This document shows positions 36,842 to 50,517 of a DNA stretch of 64,000 nucleotides, one piece after another. Source of the DNA: Bostrychus sinensis. Lineage: Eukaryota > Chordata > Actinopteri > Gobiiformes > Eleotridae. Where the stretch lies: assembly GCA_020698575.1 (NCBI GenBank), contig CM036241.1:34345416-34409415 (forward strand), given 5' to 3'. A program made the translations under genes and the position numbers. The number at the start of each line of letters is the position of its first letter. Position 1 is the stretch's first letter. The notes beneath the pieces were generated by a model, which saw only the letters and a program-made list of their open reading frames with translations, was not told where the DNA came from and ran no database searches.

Positions 36842-39293
36842 GGTGCATTTTTGTTTATAACTAAATTAAGCAAGCATTAAGTAAATATTTTTAAGGTATT
36901 ATGCATATATTTTTAAGTATATACTTGATCTTAAGTGAGTCATGCTTACAGTGTAATTTATAACCCAGAATGAAAGTACTGATGAAGTACTGTAACTGTA
37001 ATCAAGGACTCTCAACAGGGCCCCCCTCATGTCCAGGGCCCCAGTCCAGCTGCACTGGCTGCACTGCCTGATGTTACGCCCCTGTCCTTAACTAATAACT
37101 AACTAAACACCCACCCACTGGCAGGTCAGGGGTTTGAACCTCGCCCAAAGTGCATACTGTTGTTATGTCCCTGGGCAAGAAACTTCCTCCACATTGCTTT
37201 GTCACAGTATGTGGCTGGTTGCGTCAGGAAGGAAATCTGGCACAAAGAAAAAAAAAACAAAAAACTGCCAAATCACTTTGCGACTCACAACGATAAAGGG
37301 AACACCACAATATATAGATATATAAAAAGGGTAAGTTATTCAAAAGTGTTTTTGAATAACATTTAAGTAAGCACAACCATGAAATTATATTCAACCTCTC
37401 TGTTACCCACTTTTGGGCCTGACCCACCAGTTGAAAAGCTCTGAATTAATTATTTGTACATGTCTGCAGAGATATTTAAAATTGTAACACACAGCCACAC
37501 ACAAGCAGAAAGAGTGTGACAATAGTTTATCTTGACACAGCATATATTCCATATTAACATACATTCATAGGCAGTATAGTCTTCAGTGTATACAGATCTA
37601 CAGTATGACTCTATAATGGTATAATGGTTTATGGTGGTACAGGTTAGCTCAGAAAACAATGCAGTCCCGACAGTGGCATGAGTACATGTTTGTGTGTGCA
37701 CGGGAAATGTTTGGATATTAGTTGCTGTGGGATGAGGGCTCTACTGTATGTGCGCTTGGAGAGAAAGTGCTTCAGTCGTCATGCTGGCTGCTCATGCTGG
37801 GCAACCCTCTAACAGACCCCTATGACTCTACGCCGTGTGTGTGTTTGCCTGTGCATGCGTGTCTCTGTATGTTTACTCCTGTTTGCGTTAAGCCCAGTAG
37901 GTTTTGGCACAGGGCGACGTACAGGAGAGAAGTGGAGAGATCAGCATCAATCCAAATGTGCATTGTAGAGTTTCACAATATCACAAAGACATATGGGCCA
38001 GTTTAGAATAGGTCACTTCTCCCTCCCACTCACTGTGACTTGTGTCAAGGGGCCATGGTATACACAAAAAATATATAATTTTGCTCATTTTTGAGTAGGG
38101 GTTCAGAGTGGTTAGTGCTCCTGCTACTCAGCAAGGAGACTGTGGGGTTGATCCTCAGACTGGCCAAGTCACTGTGTTTCTAAGTGGAGTCTGCATGTCC
38201 TCCCTGTGTTACCGGACTGTCAAATGCATGTGAAGTGCTCAATCTACAATGTAAGCATGAATAGTTGTCTGTCAGTGAATGTCTTTAAAGGCTGATTATT
38301 GGCCGTCTGGCGTGGTCAGATAGTTTGACGCAGGCAGCGACGTGAGTCTCTTTGATGTGTTCTGCACCACTGGACGTAGTAGGAGAAAGTTGGACTGACT
38401 GCAACATTTTGCAACTTTTGTTCTACAACCACTTCATTATGTTTCCCTCATCTGTGACGTTAATGTGCTGCAGTTAGCTTACCTTAGCTTGTAGCCTCAT
38501 GCAGATACAAATATAATTCTCTCTCTGAGCAAACAGCTGCAACAATCCAGTCCCTTTTATTCATTACTGTCATCAGACACTTTAAATTTAGCGCATATGA
38601 TTATTCTCTGATATATATATACTTGATTTAAACAGTGTTGCAGAGTTTTGTTTACCTGAGCCCCATATAACCATGGAGTTTAGTGACTAGCTCTGCCTGC
38701 TGTTGCAAATAGTTATTATGTCTTGCACATTTGCAGAAGTATCGCACTGCTCAGTCATGGGTTTGAATTGCTTTGGTGTGTCTGTGGCTACTTTTAGTGG
38801 GGACAAGAGGAGACGTGAGGAGACAAAGCAGTCACCCTCCTCTGACGGCGGTCGGGTGTTGGGTTGTTGTGTCCCAGCCTTAAATGTCAGCCCTGCCCTG
38901 TTAACTCATCTCAGGTTATTCCAATGGGGTAACAGCCAGAAGGGGGACGGAACAGGGGGTGAAACAGGAAATACTTTGTAAATCTTTAGGCAACTACAAC
39001 TTACACATACTGTGCAATTTTGTATACAATGAACTACTCCAGTACTGAGCCCTCGTCATCTTCAACCTGGATCAACTAAACCACATCCTTTTGTTATGGG
39101 GGAGATTTCTAGCCACATCTTGTAAATGCCTTATATGAGTGTTCTGTGTTTCCTGGAGATTTGTGTGTTTGTAAAATACTACTGTTCTGCTTGTTTTTGG
39201 ACTGTTTAATGTGGAAGACATTCCTAATTAGCCAGCCAAATTAGTTTTCGGTGCAGGTCAAATACCTTTTACATCCGCTTGTCAACAAAATGG

Positions 39294-39610
39294 TTAACAC
39301 TTTAGAATAACTCACTCTATTAAGCATTAGTTAAGGATCAGTTAACAATTAGCAAATACTTAATTTATCATTTACAAAGCATTATTTTAACCTTTATAAA
39401 CATCATTGTGTTATATACTGTGCTATTAAGGTTTAATTCTTGAAAAATAAGTAAATTGTTTAAATCAATGCAAAATTATAAAGTATTAATTATCTAAATG
39501 GTTTATTTATTAAATTATTGTTAACCTAAATTATTGTTAACCTTATTGTAAACCTATTTATTAAAGCTTTATTACTGCTTAATAGTGGAGAGCTATTCTA
39601 AAGTGTTGCC
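39294..39610. repeat. AT-rich inverted-repeat element, family C
   Basis: Left end TAACACTTTAGAATAACTCAC and right end GAGCTATTCTAAAGTGTTGCC are inverted repeats of about 20 bases. The interior is AT-rich with TTAAGCATTAGTTAAG, TTTACAAAGCATT and TATTTATTAAAGCTTTATTACTG. The same family recurs at 34785-34905, 36470-36680, 48890-49440 and 51829-52070. Confidence 0.7.
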
Positions 39611-39676
39611 ATAAAAGGTATCATTGCATTTTTAATGGGGGGCTAGGTGATTTTGTAAAATGGGTCACAATGTTCA

Positions 39677-39993
39677 AAGGGGATATATTATGCAAAATCA
39701 ACTTTTTAAAGCTTTCTACCATGTAATAAGGTTGCTCCCTCAACAAAAACATACCTGTACTGTTGTGGTTTTGTTTTTGTTTCATTCATGCCATTTTCTC
39801 TGGCACTGATTTTCTGAGGCCTCAGAACACTTGGTTCCACAAACTGTTTCTTTATGGTAGTAGTAAAGTACTTATTGGAAAAAATGTTTTGTCACATAAT
39901 CTTTTTAAATATTGTAAAATGTGCAATGCTGTTCTGGAGGTGACCAAGGGAGGTTTGAAGATATGAATAAAAGCATAATATAGCCTCTTTAAG
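39677..39993 (+). repeat. Family B copy downstream of wnt4
   Basis: Starts AAAGGGGATATATTATGC and ends AAGCATAATATAGCCTCTTTAA, an inverted pair. Contains CTCTGGCACTGATTTTCTGAGG and TTCTGGAGGTGACCAAGG. The middle is deleted relative to the copy at 56803-57290. Confidence 0.65.
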
Positions 39994-40239
39994 CTGTGGT
40001 GGCATGTGTCTGATAATGATACTAACTGGTAGGTGATCTATCTAAGAAATATCAGTGGCTTTCACCTGACTTTTTTCATTGACCTCATACATTTAGACAA
40101 CTGTCAACCACGTGTATGTGTGTTTGCTTGTCAACCTTGTGTGTGTGTGTGTATGTGTGTGTGTGTTTGCTTGTCTGTTTATGAGAAAGTGGAGCAGCAT
40201 CAGGGCAACAAATGGGACAAAACAAAAATGACTCAACTA

Positions 40240-40798
40240 ATTCAGTCTCAGTCATGAAACTGGAAGCAAATCGCATTTAGCTCCTGTGCGACAAGTTCCT
40301 CCGTGTCGTTTGAGCCCATCGTTCGACAGACTCAGTGTTTCCCTTTGGGACATCCATTCTCCTCGTGTCCCAAAGCAGCAGCAAGTACAGAGGGCAACGG
40401 ACCCTCCTCTCAGATCCTCCCCCGTCGCCGGACCCTACCCAGCGCCCACCCACATGTTCTGTCTGTCCTTTATCAGGTCGCTGTGTCCTTCCTCACTCTC
40501 TACAAATAAGTTAAACAATACAAAAATATGAAGCATCAACAATGACAAACTGACGTGAGAGTGATGGAGAAGACACAACATAAGTGAAGCTCAAGAGGAA
40601 ACAATGTCCTTGTTGCATCAGAACACGAAATCCCATGCAAGCTGTACCGTTACTGGCATAACAATAGGCTGTCAGTATGTGTCCAGTACTTGGAGAGTGG
40701 AGGGGAAGGGGAGCTTCACATGTGCTCCCAGCTCGCTTTGGCCTAAAGGAGCGGGGCTATGTGGCGTTTGTTTTGCTCATGGGCACTGTCCATTTCCA
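40240..40798 (-). other. wnt4: wnt4 3' UTR, end not resolved
   Basis: The sequence after the wnt4 stop is unique, GC-richer than its surroundings (especially 40300-40450), and repeat-free as far as a (TG)n tract near 40138-40164. It is likely 3' UTR. I could not find a clear minus-strand AATAAA (TTTATT on the plus strand) between 39700 and 40798, so the 3' end is open. Confidence 0.45.
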
Positions 40799-42744
40799 TC
40801 ACCGACAAGTGTGCATCTCTACCATTTTGCGACACTGTTTGCATTTGACGTAGCAGCACCAGTGGAACTTACAGCTGCACCTGTCCACCACCTCCACCTC
40901 CTGAGTCTGGAAGCCCCGCCCACAACACATCAGTTCACAGCCATCAATGGCCTTGGACGTTCTGTTGCACTGGCGGCCCACAGTACCCAGCATGCCGGGC
41001 GTGCGTGGATCGTGGTCGCAGAAGTCTGGACTGGGGTCTAGGTAGACCAGGTCCTCGTCTGTGTGTGGTTTAAACTGGGAGTTCCGGGGCACCAGGACTT
41101 TGGTGGAGCCCACTTTGCGCTGCTCCACCTCAGTGGCTCCGTCAAACTTCTCTTTGATGATGTTGCCCACCTTTCGGAATGGTGGCATGGCTTTCCAGCA
41201 GGTCTTGACCTCACAGGAGCCTGACACACCATGACATTTGCACTCCACCCGCATGTGGGACAGGATGGCCTGCAGAGAGCACAGAAGGCTATTAATAACC
41301 AAAATGGGTGTAAAACATATCTTTACTTTTATGTTTAAAAAGCAAATTTTCTGTGTTTCTTGTTCAAATACTGGAAGATCTGGATTCCCTGAATGAGAGA
41401 GTGACTATTACTGTTTCTCTTTTCTGTTGCTTAAGTTCATAAGCAAACTACCTTATATAATGTTGAATAATAATTAAACTTAATAGTGCAGCAAATCTGT
41501 CCAATTTGATTGTGACACCCATATCAAATAAATACATAAATAATCGTCAGGGCGACCAACACACAAACTCTCAGAGTCCTCATGTCCTCCCAGTGTTACT
41601 GTGGGTTGTCCCCGGGTACTCTGGCTTCCTCCCACCATCCAAAAACATGCATGAGACTCTAAATTGCCCCTAGTGAATGAATGTGAGAGTGAATGGTTGT
41701 TTGTCTGTGTGTGTCTCTATGTCAGCCCTGCAACTAGCTGGCCCCTGTCCAGGGTGTACCCCGCCTATGGCCCAAATTCAATAGGATAGGCTCCAGTACC
41801 TGTAACCCCTAATGGGAATAAGCGGGAGAAGATAAATAAATAAATATAATCTTTGTATTAAAGTTGAAGCTTTATGAAACAGGTTAGGTGTGTTTACCTT
41901 CCTGCCAGCCTCATTGTTGTGCAGGTTCATGAGAGCCCGGCTGGACGACTGGCCTTTCCCTCGCTCCCTCACATCTACAAAAGACTGAGAGAAAGCCACT
42001 CCATAGGCGATGTTGTCACTGCAGCCGGACCACTGGAAACCTGGGGTGAGGGACAACGATGACCATCTGACACTGTGAACCTCTGAAATGTGCTGTGTGT
42101 CTGTGTGGAAACTCTGGGAGAGACATACCCTCTGGACTGACTCCATGCACATTGTGGTCACAGCCACATTTTTCCAGCTCTCCGCTGCTGCAGGCCCTGG
42201 TGACCGCAAACGCCACACTGGCTGCTGAGATGGCATACACAAAGGCTGCCTCTCGGGTGCCTAACACACACATGGCACAAGCAGACAACATGAACAGCAA
42301 CATACAGTTAGACTCATAAAGAGTGCATTAAGGTCTGATGGAGAGGCCAAACAAGATCTCAGTGTTTATGCAGGAGTGGTTTCTAATAAGTACAGATTTA
42401 ATGTAAAATACTTTCTAACTGCAGTGGAGACTGAGAATATACAATTATTACTAAAAGTCTTCACATAAGTATCACTGAGTTATACTTTGAGGTTGGTTCA
42501 CGCAGATTGAAAAACAGATTTTTTACAGATTTTGTTGTGGCCTTTTTGAGAGCATACCACTAGAAATGTTGGCTTAATAAGTATCCTTGGTCACACAACA
42601 GGTTTCTCATGATACCTTTTTACAGCTTAGTTTGATGACAAACTTCTTTAAAAGTATGTAAAACATGCCAGAAGTGGAGATGTCAGAATAAAAAGATGCT
42701 AAATTATTTCTTGAACGAGCTAATGAAGCTAATAAACCCATGTA

Positions 42745-42800
<56 letters not shown>

Positions 42801-45800
42801 ACAGGGGATTGTTTGGAAATATTGACAGCTAAAATGTTATATTTGTTGGGTGCCACGAAGGCCAGTCTTACCCTGTGTGACCACTTTGCCGAACACAGGC
42901 ATGCTCTCCAGAGTAGAGCAGTTCCATCGGCGGTTTCGAAACTGGTACTGACACTCGTCAATGGCAAGCTGAGCTCCACGCCTCACCGCATCCATCACCT
43001 CCACACTACGCTTACAGATCTGCACCTGGCCAACAGAGGACACAAACTTCAGCTACACCGGTCATTACAATGTGAGATCCAGAACAAGAGTGTGCCACCT
43101 TTCATTAAAATATTAAAGAGTGGTTAGTGTAAGTTGGTACCTGTCTTTGGATGAGGCCTCGTAACCTCTCACATGTCTCTTCATCCCTGATGCTTCCCAC
43201 AGATGACAGTTTGGCCAGGTACCTGACAGTGAGACACAGAGGAGAAAATGGGCATGTATATAAAATGATAATGAAGCAGAAAAGGTTTAATCTTGAATTA
43301 CTGATGAAACATCTACTTTTCATCAGAAACCTCCTCAGTTTCCTGCCACACAGCTGGGCTCAGACCTGGTTCTCATGACATTGTAGGAATGTTTTGGACA
43401 GATGTCTGCTTCGAGCACAATGAGAACAGTGAGAGGCTCTTATCACACAGCACCTCCGGGCCAGACAGGTCAGCTCACCTCACTTCACTGTCATATCTGC
43501 AGTGGCAGCTGCTCCCTACACTATCACTGTCCCCATCCCTGCTTATTGTACCTTAACATGAGCAGTTTTGTGAAGCTTTCGTATACCATTCAATTATCCA
43601 AAATTTAAACCAAGTATCATCAGATGGTAAGCAATGAGCTATGTAAAGTACATACAAATACATATCCATCTGAAAATATGTTCCAATTAAAGTTACAGAC
43701 GGTACTTGTTTGCGGTGACAGTCGAACACACAAACAGAGCTCTGGTGGGTCAGAGAGCTCCTCCTATCCCCTCACCCTCTCACTCCAACTCTCAACAGTA
43801 CAGATACTGGCCTCCTTAAGCACTTCCCATTCAGACAGTGTGATTATTTAGCACTCATCACTCCGATAACACTCCCATATGGCACCCCACTGCTCTGCAC
43901 ACATCCACTTAAAACCACCTCCACAGTGACCTCATTGTCTTATTATTTTCCTTATGGTCCATGTTTGATCCTCCACAGTCACCATTTCCTATTATTCAAC
44001 CACCTCCTGTATCTAGAAACAGTCAGTGGTTGCATCTCTCTTGATCTAACATGCTGTCCATGTTTAGGTTTCCAAAAAGAAAATACAGGCACCTCATCCA
44101 TTAATACTTGTAATTAATGTACTTTTATGTACTTTCTATTTTATTTTACACTTTGTGGCCCCACCTGCCAGAGTTTTGCATGTGAAATATGGCACAGCAA
44201 TGATAGCAATGTTGCTTCAGTTTTTTTTAGCAATGCTACAATATGTTCATTTTATACTTTTATTTATCTACTTTATTTACTACTGCCATAAAGAAACAGG
44301 TGAAGAGACCAGCAGAGGGCAACGGAGTGCAGAACTGTTATGTTCTTTTAGACAGAAGCAGAGAAAAAAAGAGCTGTTTATTTCCTTAAACTTTTTGAAT
44401 GATGCCATTATACTACAAAATGAAAAATAGCTGTGAGAAATCAGTAGATTGATTTGGGATAAAGGAATGAGAGCAGAGTGGATGTAGAAGGCTTGTTGAT
44501 TGGTCAGTGTTTCCTGGAGTGGGTGGGGTTTCATGGAACCTAGTGTTCTGAGGCCTCAGAAACTCAGCACCAGAGAATAAACTATTACTTAGTACTTTAT
44601 TCACAAAAATAGGAAAAAAAACAAACATTATAGCTAAATAGTATAATCCAGCCACACGGAATCACAAGCCAGTGTATTTCTTGTGTCAGTTCCAATCCTA
44701 GATAAATGAAGAGGGTTGTATCGAGAGAGGCATTAGGCACAAGACATATGCCAAATCAATATGCTAATTAGAGACATACACTGACATACAGTGACACTGC
44801 ATGGTAACACAGGAGGCCTGGAAGTCAGAAAGATCATGAGTTGGTCCAGAGATCAAACCCTCAAGCTCCTTGCTGAGAGGCATGCTAACCACTTGTCATT
44901 TTACCAGACATGATCTTTTGCTGTCTCTATCAAATTATTTTAAAGGTCCCCTGTTATGCTAAATCAAATATATTGAGCTTTTAACCATGTTGTTTGCTCC
45001 TCAAAAACATACCTGTAGTAGTATTTTCTTTCATTCACATGTTTGTGTAATCATGTTTGTGTGCTAATACTCAAGAGCTAAAAACACTCACCGCCCTACA
45101 TAGATGCGTGAAACCAGGAAGTGCTCCTGCCCATTTCTAAAGCCCATACACTGTCACTGGATATGTTCTGATCATTTCAGCACTTAAATTATATTTAAAA
45201 ATCTGTTAGCATCATGTTGCTAATAGCTGTGTTAAATAGACATTTTTTGCTGCCAGCAAGGGGCATCAAGCACCTAATCCAAGGGTTCTCTGCCAAGTCA
45301 AAGTAACAGTTCCCTCAAATAAGACGTTTTCCATACATATACATTATTTTAAGTTATAAAACATGAAATATTAATGCAAACATATTTCAAAAAGCCTGGA
45401 AAAAGCATAATATGGCCCCTTTGATTTCTACAAATTTTCTGTTTCATTTACACACCTGGGCAGTCCTGAAGTCCTGAACCACATTGCCCAGCTCCTGGTC
45501 TGATTTCCAGAGCAGCGCATGTTCAGATGTGGGCTGTTCATCAAAGCCATGTGAGGCAGTTGATGAGTTACTTTGTTGTTTAGCTTGACCTTGGGCACGC
45601 TGCTACATTTGATTGGAGCCCACCATCTGGTAGACTATCAGACGATGAAAAAATACTTTGATATAACAGCGACTGGCCAACATTAGCACACACACAGTGC
45701 CACAAACCGCTGGGCTGCGTCCCACTAGCCCGACATTGACCCTGGAACTTTTTTATAAACACTGGATAAGCTTTCATTCAGGTGTACGTGCATGGGAAGG

Positions 45801-48800
45801 ACACTCGGCAGTCCTTGAGCCAGTTGGTTTTATCTGTTCGATTGGCTCAGTGTTTCTCTGTATTTCCCAGATGCGGTTGACAAAATACCTCGGCTACAAC
45901 AGACATAGCAGCACACTCTCATCTCTCAGAGCCCTCTCTTTTTTGGCCCCCGATGATTGCGTGCTTAAATCCCAGGGGTCTAAGCCCGGTGGAGCCAGTG
46001 GTGTTGTGAAGGCTGCCATGTGTAATGCAACAAAAACACAGCAGCCTGCAAATGCAACCCGGGCCAGGTGGAATGCTCCTTTTACCTCCCAGCCAGAGCC
46101 CCCCCACGGCACCATGGGAGCTCAAAATAATAGGCCTTTCCAAACAGAGATGGTACTCGTGATGCACACTGTTATGTGAACACAAACTAGTTTGGAAAAG
46201 TCCTGTAGCACAAGCAACAGTGACAAAAAAATAGCTGATTGGTTGGCATCAGGCAGTACAAATGTACCACAGTTAGTATTTGGGAATTTTTTTACAAGTA
46301 TGTTCTACCAAAAATGGTGCATCATATTCGTCTGAAACCACAGAAGACAATGTTTTTCTAACTGAACATTTATAAGTGGAACATAATATGCTTTTTTTTT
46401 TTTGCTACTGTTTCCCCGCCCCCCTAACAGTTCTGAGCTTTTTGCAAGCACTGTACTTTATAACTACAGCATAGTACTTCAGGGCTGAGGCCTTGCCTTT
46501 ACTAAAGCTCTCTACTGACACTACTGTCCCGTGATCACCTCCTCTGAGTTCACACGTAAATAAAGTTGGGATATTTTGAGTTCAGCCATGAAAGGAGAAT
46601 CTCCAAGTACTTGTACTGAAAGGTGGGGGCAAGACATAGTGTGACATAATGGCTAATTGGCATGGCTATGCAACAAGAAGCTAACATAACTGAGATTTGA
46701 ACACTGAAGTTATCCATATGAGTCCGGTGATGATGTATGTGCTTTAGAAATGTAGGATTACATTCCTACATAGAAAAGTGAAACTGAATGTTTAAAGCTC
46801 CTGAAAGGCAGCGCCTCAGTAAACAGTTACTCAAACATGTGTGAATGAAACAAAATACTACTCCAGGACACAACATTATAACATGGAAAAAGGCTCAAAA
46901 AATGTGGTCCCCTAGTTGACATAATAAGGGACCTTTAACTTTGCTAATTATATCAAAGCTACTGTGTATTTACTGTTATTACTTGGCACAGATGAATGTG
47001 ATGTAACTCTACCCACCCACAGACAGCACACACATGCACTCTGGTTGTTATTTGCAATAATCATGTTGTTTTTTGTAGCTAATGCTAGCCTGGCCAGTGT
47101 TCTTCTAAAATGTTTACCTGGGGGAAGAAAACTGCAGATTATAAATGCAAGTGAACAGACATTTAACCAAACAATTTGGGGCAGTGAACATTTGCAGGAT
47201 ACCAATTAAAGAAAGAATGCATTCTCTTGATCTTGTGTGTGTTGGTGGTTCTCATCGCTTTGGTCAAAACATCCTTGATTCCAGCTGCACAAAGCTCAAC
47301 ATTTACAAATGACTGTGTGTTCTTTTGCCGCCCACATTATCTTACTCTTATTAGATCTGCAGACGTCATTGTGGGATCTTAACATTTGGCTTCAGGTATT
47401 TTACAGACTACACAGTTAGTCCATTAGGCTAAACAATGTGCAGCTTGTAATCTCTTGAATACGTCTACAGTCGCATGTAAAGTCATGGTTTGACAAAAAG
47501 AAGCTCGCTGTGCTTCATTGTACCTTGCTGTGTCTCCTCTGGGCTAGGGCATGGGTTCATTGAAAGCTCTTGAGTCCTCAGTGTTTGAGTCCAAGTCTAA
47601 GTCCGAGTCACTAAAGGTTGGTCCAAATAATACAAATCAGGTTTATTCATATTGTGCTATACCAATATGTTTTATGATTTTTATTAGGACTTGAAGTGGA
47701 AGTCCAAGTCCAAGTCATCTGTTCACAAGTTTGACCACCATAACCATAAAGTTGAGTCCTTGAGTACTCTATATAGCACACATCTACACCTATTTCCATT
47801 CCCCTCATTCACTTTGTGCAGCTGACAGTAATGTGTTTGAGAAAGTGTGTCAGCACCAACAAACTGCGGCAGCCTCTTTGCAACCTCCATCATCTCTAAT
47901 GTGTATTTATATGAAAATATCCTCGTGTTTGCCTTTCCAGCTCTGAGTACACAGCCGAGGTACACAGTGACGACAAATATAGCATGGATGGTCAACGCAA
48001 ATGGCGAGCTACGAGTAACACTGCACAGCTTGAGAGGGAGACCTACAGCGCTGATGCTCTTCGTTCAGGCACAATAGTTTTTCTTTCCACTAAAAGGGAA
48101 GTCGGGTGGTTATTAGGTTTGACAGGAACAAACAGAAAACAGTGATGTGGAGTCAGGCAGCACAGATTTAACCTGCTCATGAAGTGTGACAGTGTGACCT
48201 GAGCTAACCCTCTCTGTCCCTCGGCTACGTGTGGTCAGCTAAGTGTTAGACCTGCAGCTGCCTCTAGAGGGCCCTGTTCACTCATGATACCCCATGCATA
48301 GGCCATATATATACTGTAGGTCTGCAACAAGTGCTGATAGAGGGCTCAAGCATAACCTGTAGGTCTACCACAGAATGTTAGTGGCACTAGCCTGCATGGT
48401 TCATATCAACACAGCAACGTAACTGAGAATAGATCCCAGTTCACCTTTTGTAACTGACAATGCAAAAGACTCTATAATGAAGATAAAGTACATTTCTCAT
48501 ACTGTATTAAAAAGTATAATATAAAGAAGTACATATTATTATTGTTGTTTTGTTATCATTATTATTGTTATTATTATTGCAATATTTAGTGGGAAACTGC
48601 TCACTCAAGTAATCTCAACTTAAACTTAAACTGTAGTAGTGCTCGTAGTAATAATAGAAGTTATTTTTGCTCACCTTGTTTGTGTAATCAAATAAAAGTA
48701 ACTCTGAGGATCTGAATGGTCTTTTCACTTATTACTATTAGGATTGAATATTTTTTTCATCACTCTTACTCGTGGTAATAATTTTATGGATTATAAAATA

Positions 48801-50432
48801 TAATATACTGCATGTTGAAAATAACAGTAATTTTCTTGACCCACTGCATTCAGACAACCAGATATAAACAGCATTGTTCAAAGTTGCTATTGAACCAATT
48901 AATATGTCAATTACAAAGCATTTCTTCAACATTAATAAACACCCATTCAGTTATAAACATTGTTATTACTGTGTAATTCTTGTGTAATAAGTTCAAGTAA
49001 ATCAATGCACAATTATAAATGTCAGTGTTAATTCAGTATCTATAAACAATTTATGCATTAAAACATTGTTAATTACTTATTTATTAATGCTTTATTACTG
49101 TTTGATAGTGGTGAGTTATTCTTTCACTTTTGAATAGCTCACACTATGAAGCATTAGTTAAATATTAGTTAAGCATTAATAATTAATTATTTACAAAGCA
49201 TTACTTCAACATTAATAAAACACAGTAACATAACGAAGTTATAAACATTGTTATTACTTAAATTCTTGATAAACTTAATAAACTCATATAAATATATGCA
49301 AAATTAAAAAAAAATATCAGTGGTAATTTAGTATTTATAAACAAAAAAAGTATTCCTAAAATATTGTTAATTACATATTTATTACTGCTTTATTATCTAT
49401 TACTTTATAGAGGTGAGATATTCAAAAGTGTTACTGGGCTTTGAAATCCCCCCCAGAATAAAACATAACCCCACCCACCCTACTGGGTAATAATAATAAT
49501 TTTAAATATTTACTTTATCTCTAAAGAAAAAAAAAGCTCAGAAAAGGTTGGTGTAATAATTGATATTTTTAGGCACAGTCAAAAGCATGGTGGCATACAG
49601 TGTAGCATGGTCATTCTGAGTATTTCCAGAGAATATAGGTAAAATGACTTGTGCATACAGTAGTTGTGTGTCAGAGTGTATTTATAAGCTGCTGGCTCCA
49701 CTAGAGCTCATTTCCCCCTAAAAATAACACACTCTGCCAACACCACTGCCTCGCGCTGCCATCATGGACACACAAAAACACACTTTCACACACAAGATTC
49801 AGTAAAAGCCATGAAATTTACCTTGGGCTTACTGTTACTGCAAGCTAAAAATCCTCAGACTGTAAGTATCTTGTTGGTGATGATGAGCATGCACATAAAT
49901 ACACAGTGTGGGAGTCTCAGGTGTGGCTGACAACATTAAAAGTGAATAGTGTACAGCTGTAGTGTGTAGTTGAACTAAATGGAACTGATGTAAACTATAA
50001 TTTTACTATAGTGTGTAATTGTGTCAAAATGACTGTTGTCTCTCTTGGAAAATAGACTTTTAAAGCTTCATAGATCCCCAGTGGAATGTTTTTATTTCTG
50101 TTCCTACAGCTGCCTGGAGGGGACAAACTGAGTCCACAAGAACATTTTTTGTGCATTGTCTTTTTTGTAGACACAAGCACAAACAATCCTGAAGGCAAGT
50201 ATGAATTAGGGGGATTTTAATCCCTAAATGTCTCACCATAACCTATTTTTTAACATTTGTACATAATACTGTTGCAGGGTAAACTGACGTGCTGACCTCA
50301 CAGAACAAGGCATGGGTCAGATCATTCATAGCTAAACTGTTTTTGGTTTTCTTTTCTTGGATCTAAACAAAACTGTTTATTCCCCTAATAGCATATTATA
50401 AAAGGAATTGTCTATGGAAAAAAAGATGTCAC

Positions 50433-50517
<85 letters not shown>

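Larger units (their letters stand above)
29960..40240. other. cdc42-wnt4 intergenic region
   Basis: The space between the convergent genes. Repeats are listed separately. Unique stretches with GC-richer, possibly conserved sequence are about 30380-30680, 33880-34400 and 35440-35830. A poly-A run lies at 36809-36837. Open frames here match no family I recognise. Confidence 0.5.

Noticed and set aside
29960..40240. Searched for an additional gene between cdc42 and wnt4
   Set aside because: Open frames are short, lack splice-consistent neighbours or known motifs, and many fall in repeats.
40604..41041. Plus-strand open frame opposite the wnt4 last exon
   Set aside because: It is the antisense shadow of the conserved wnt4 exon; the minus-strand reading is unmistakably Wnt4.
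47560..47760. GAGTCCAAGTCC-rich stretch considered as a CRISPR-like array
   Set aside because: Units are short, irregular and adjacent, without spacers; this is a degenerate simple repeat in a vertebrate genome.
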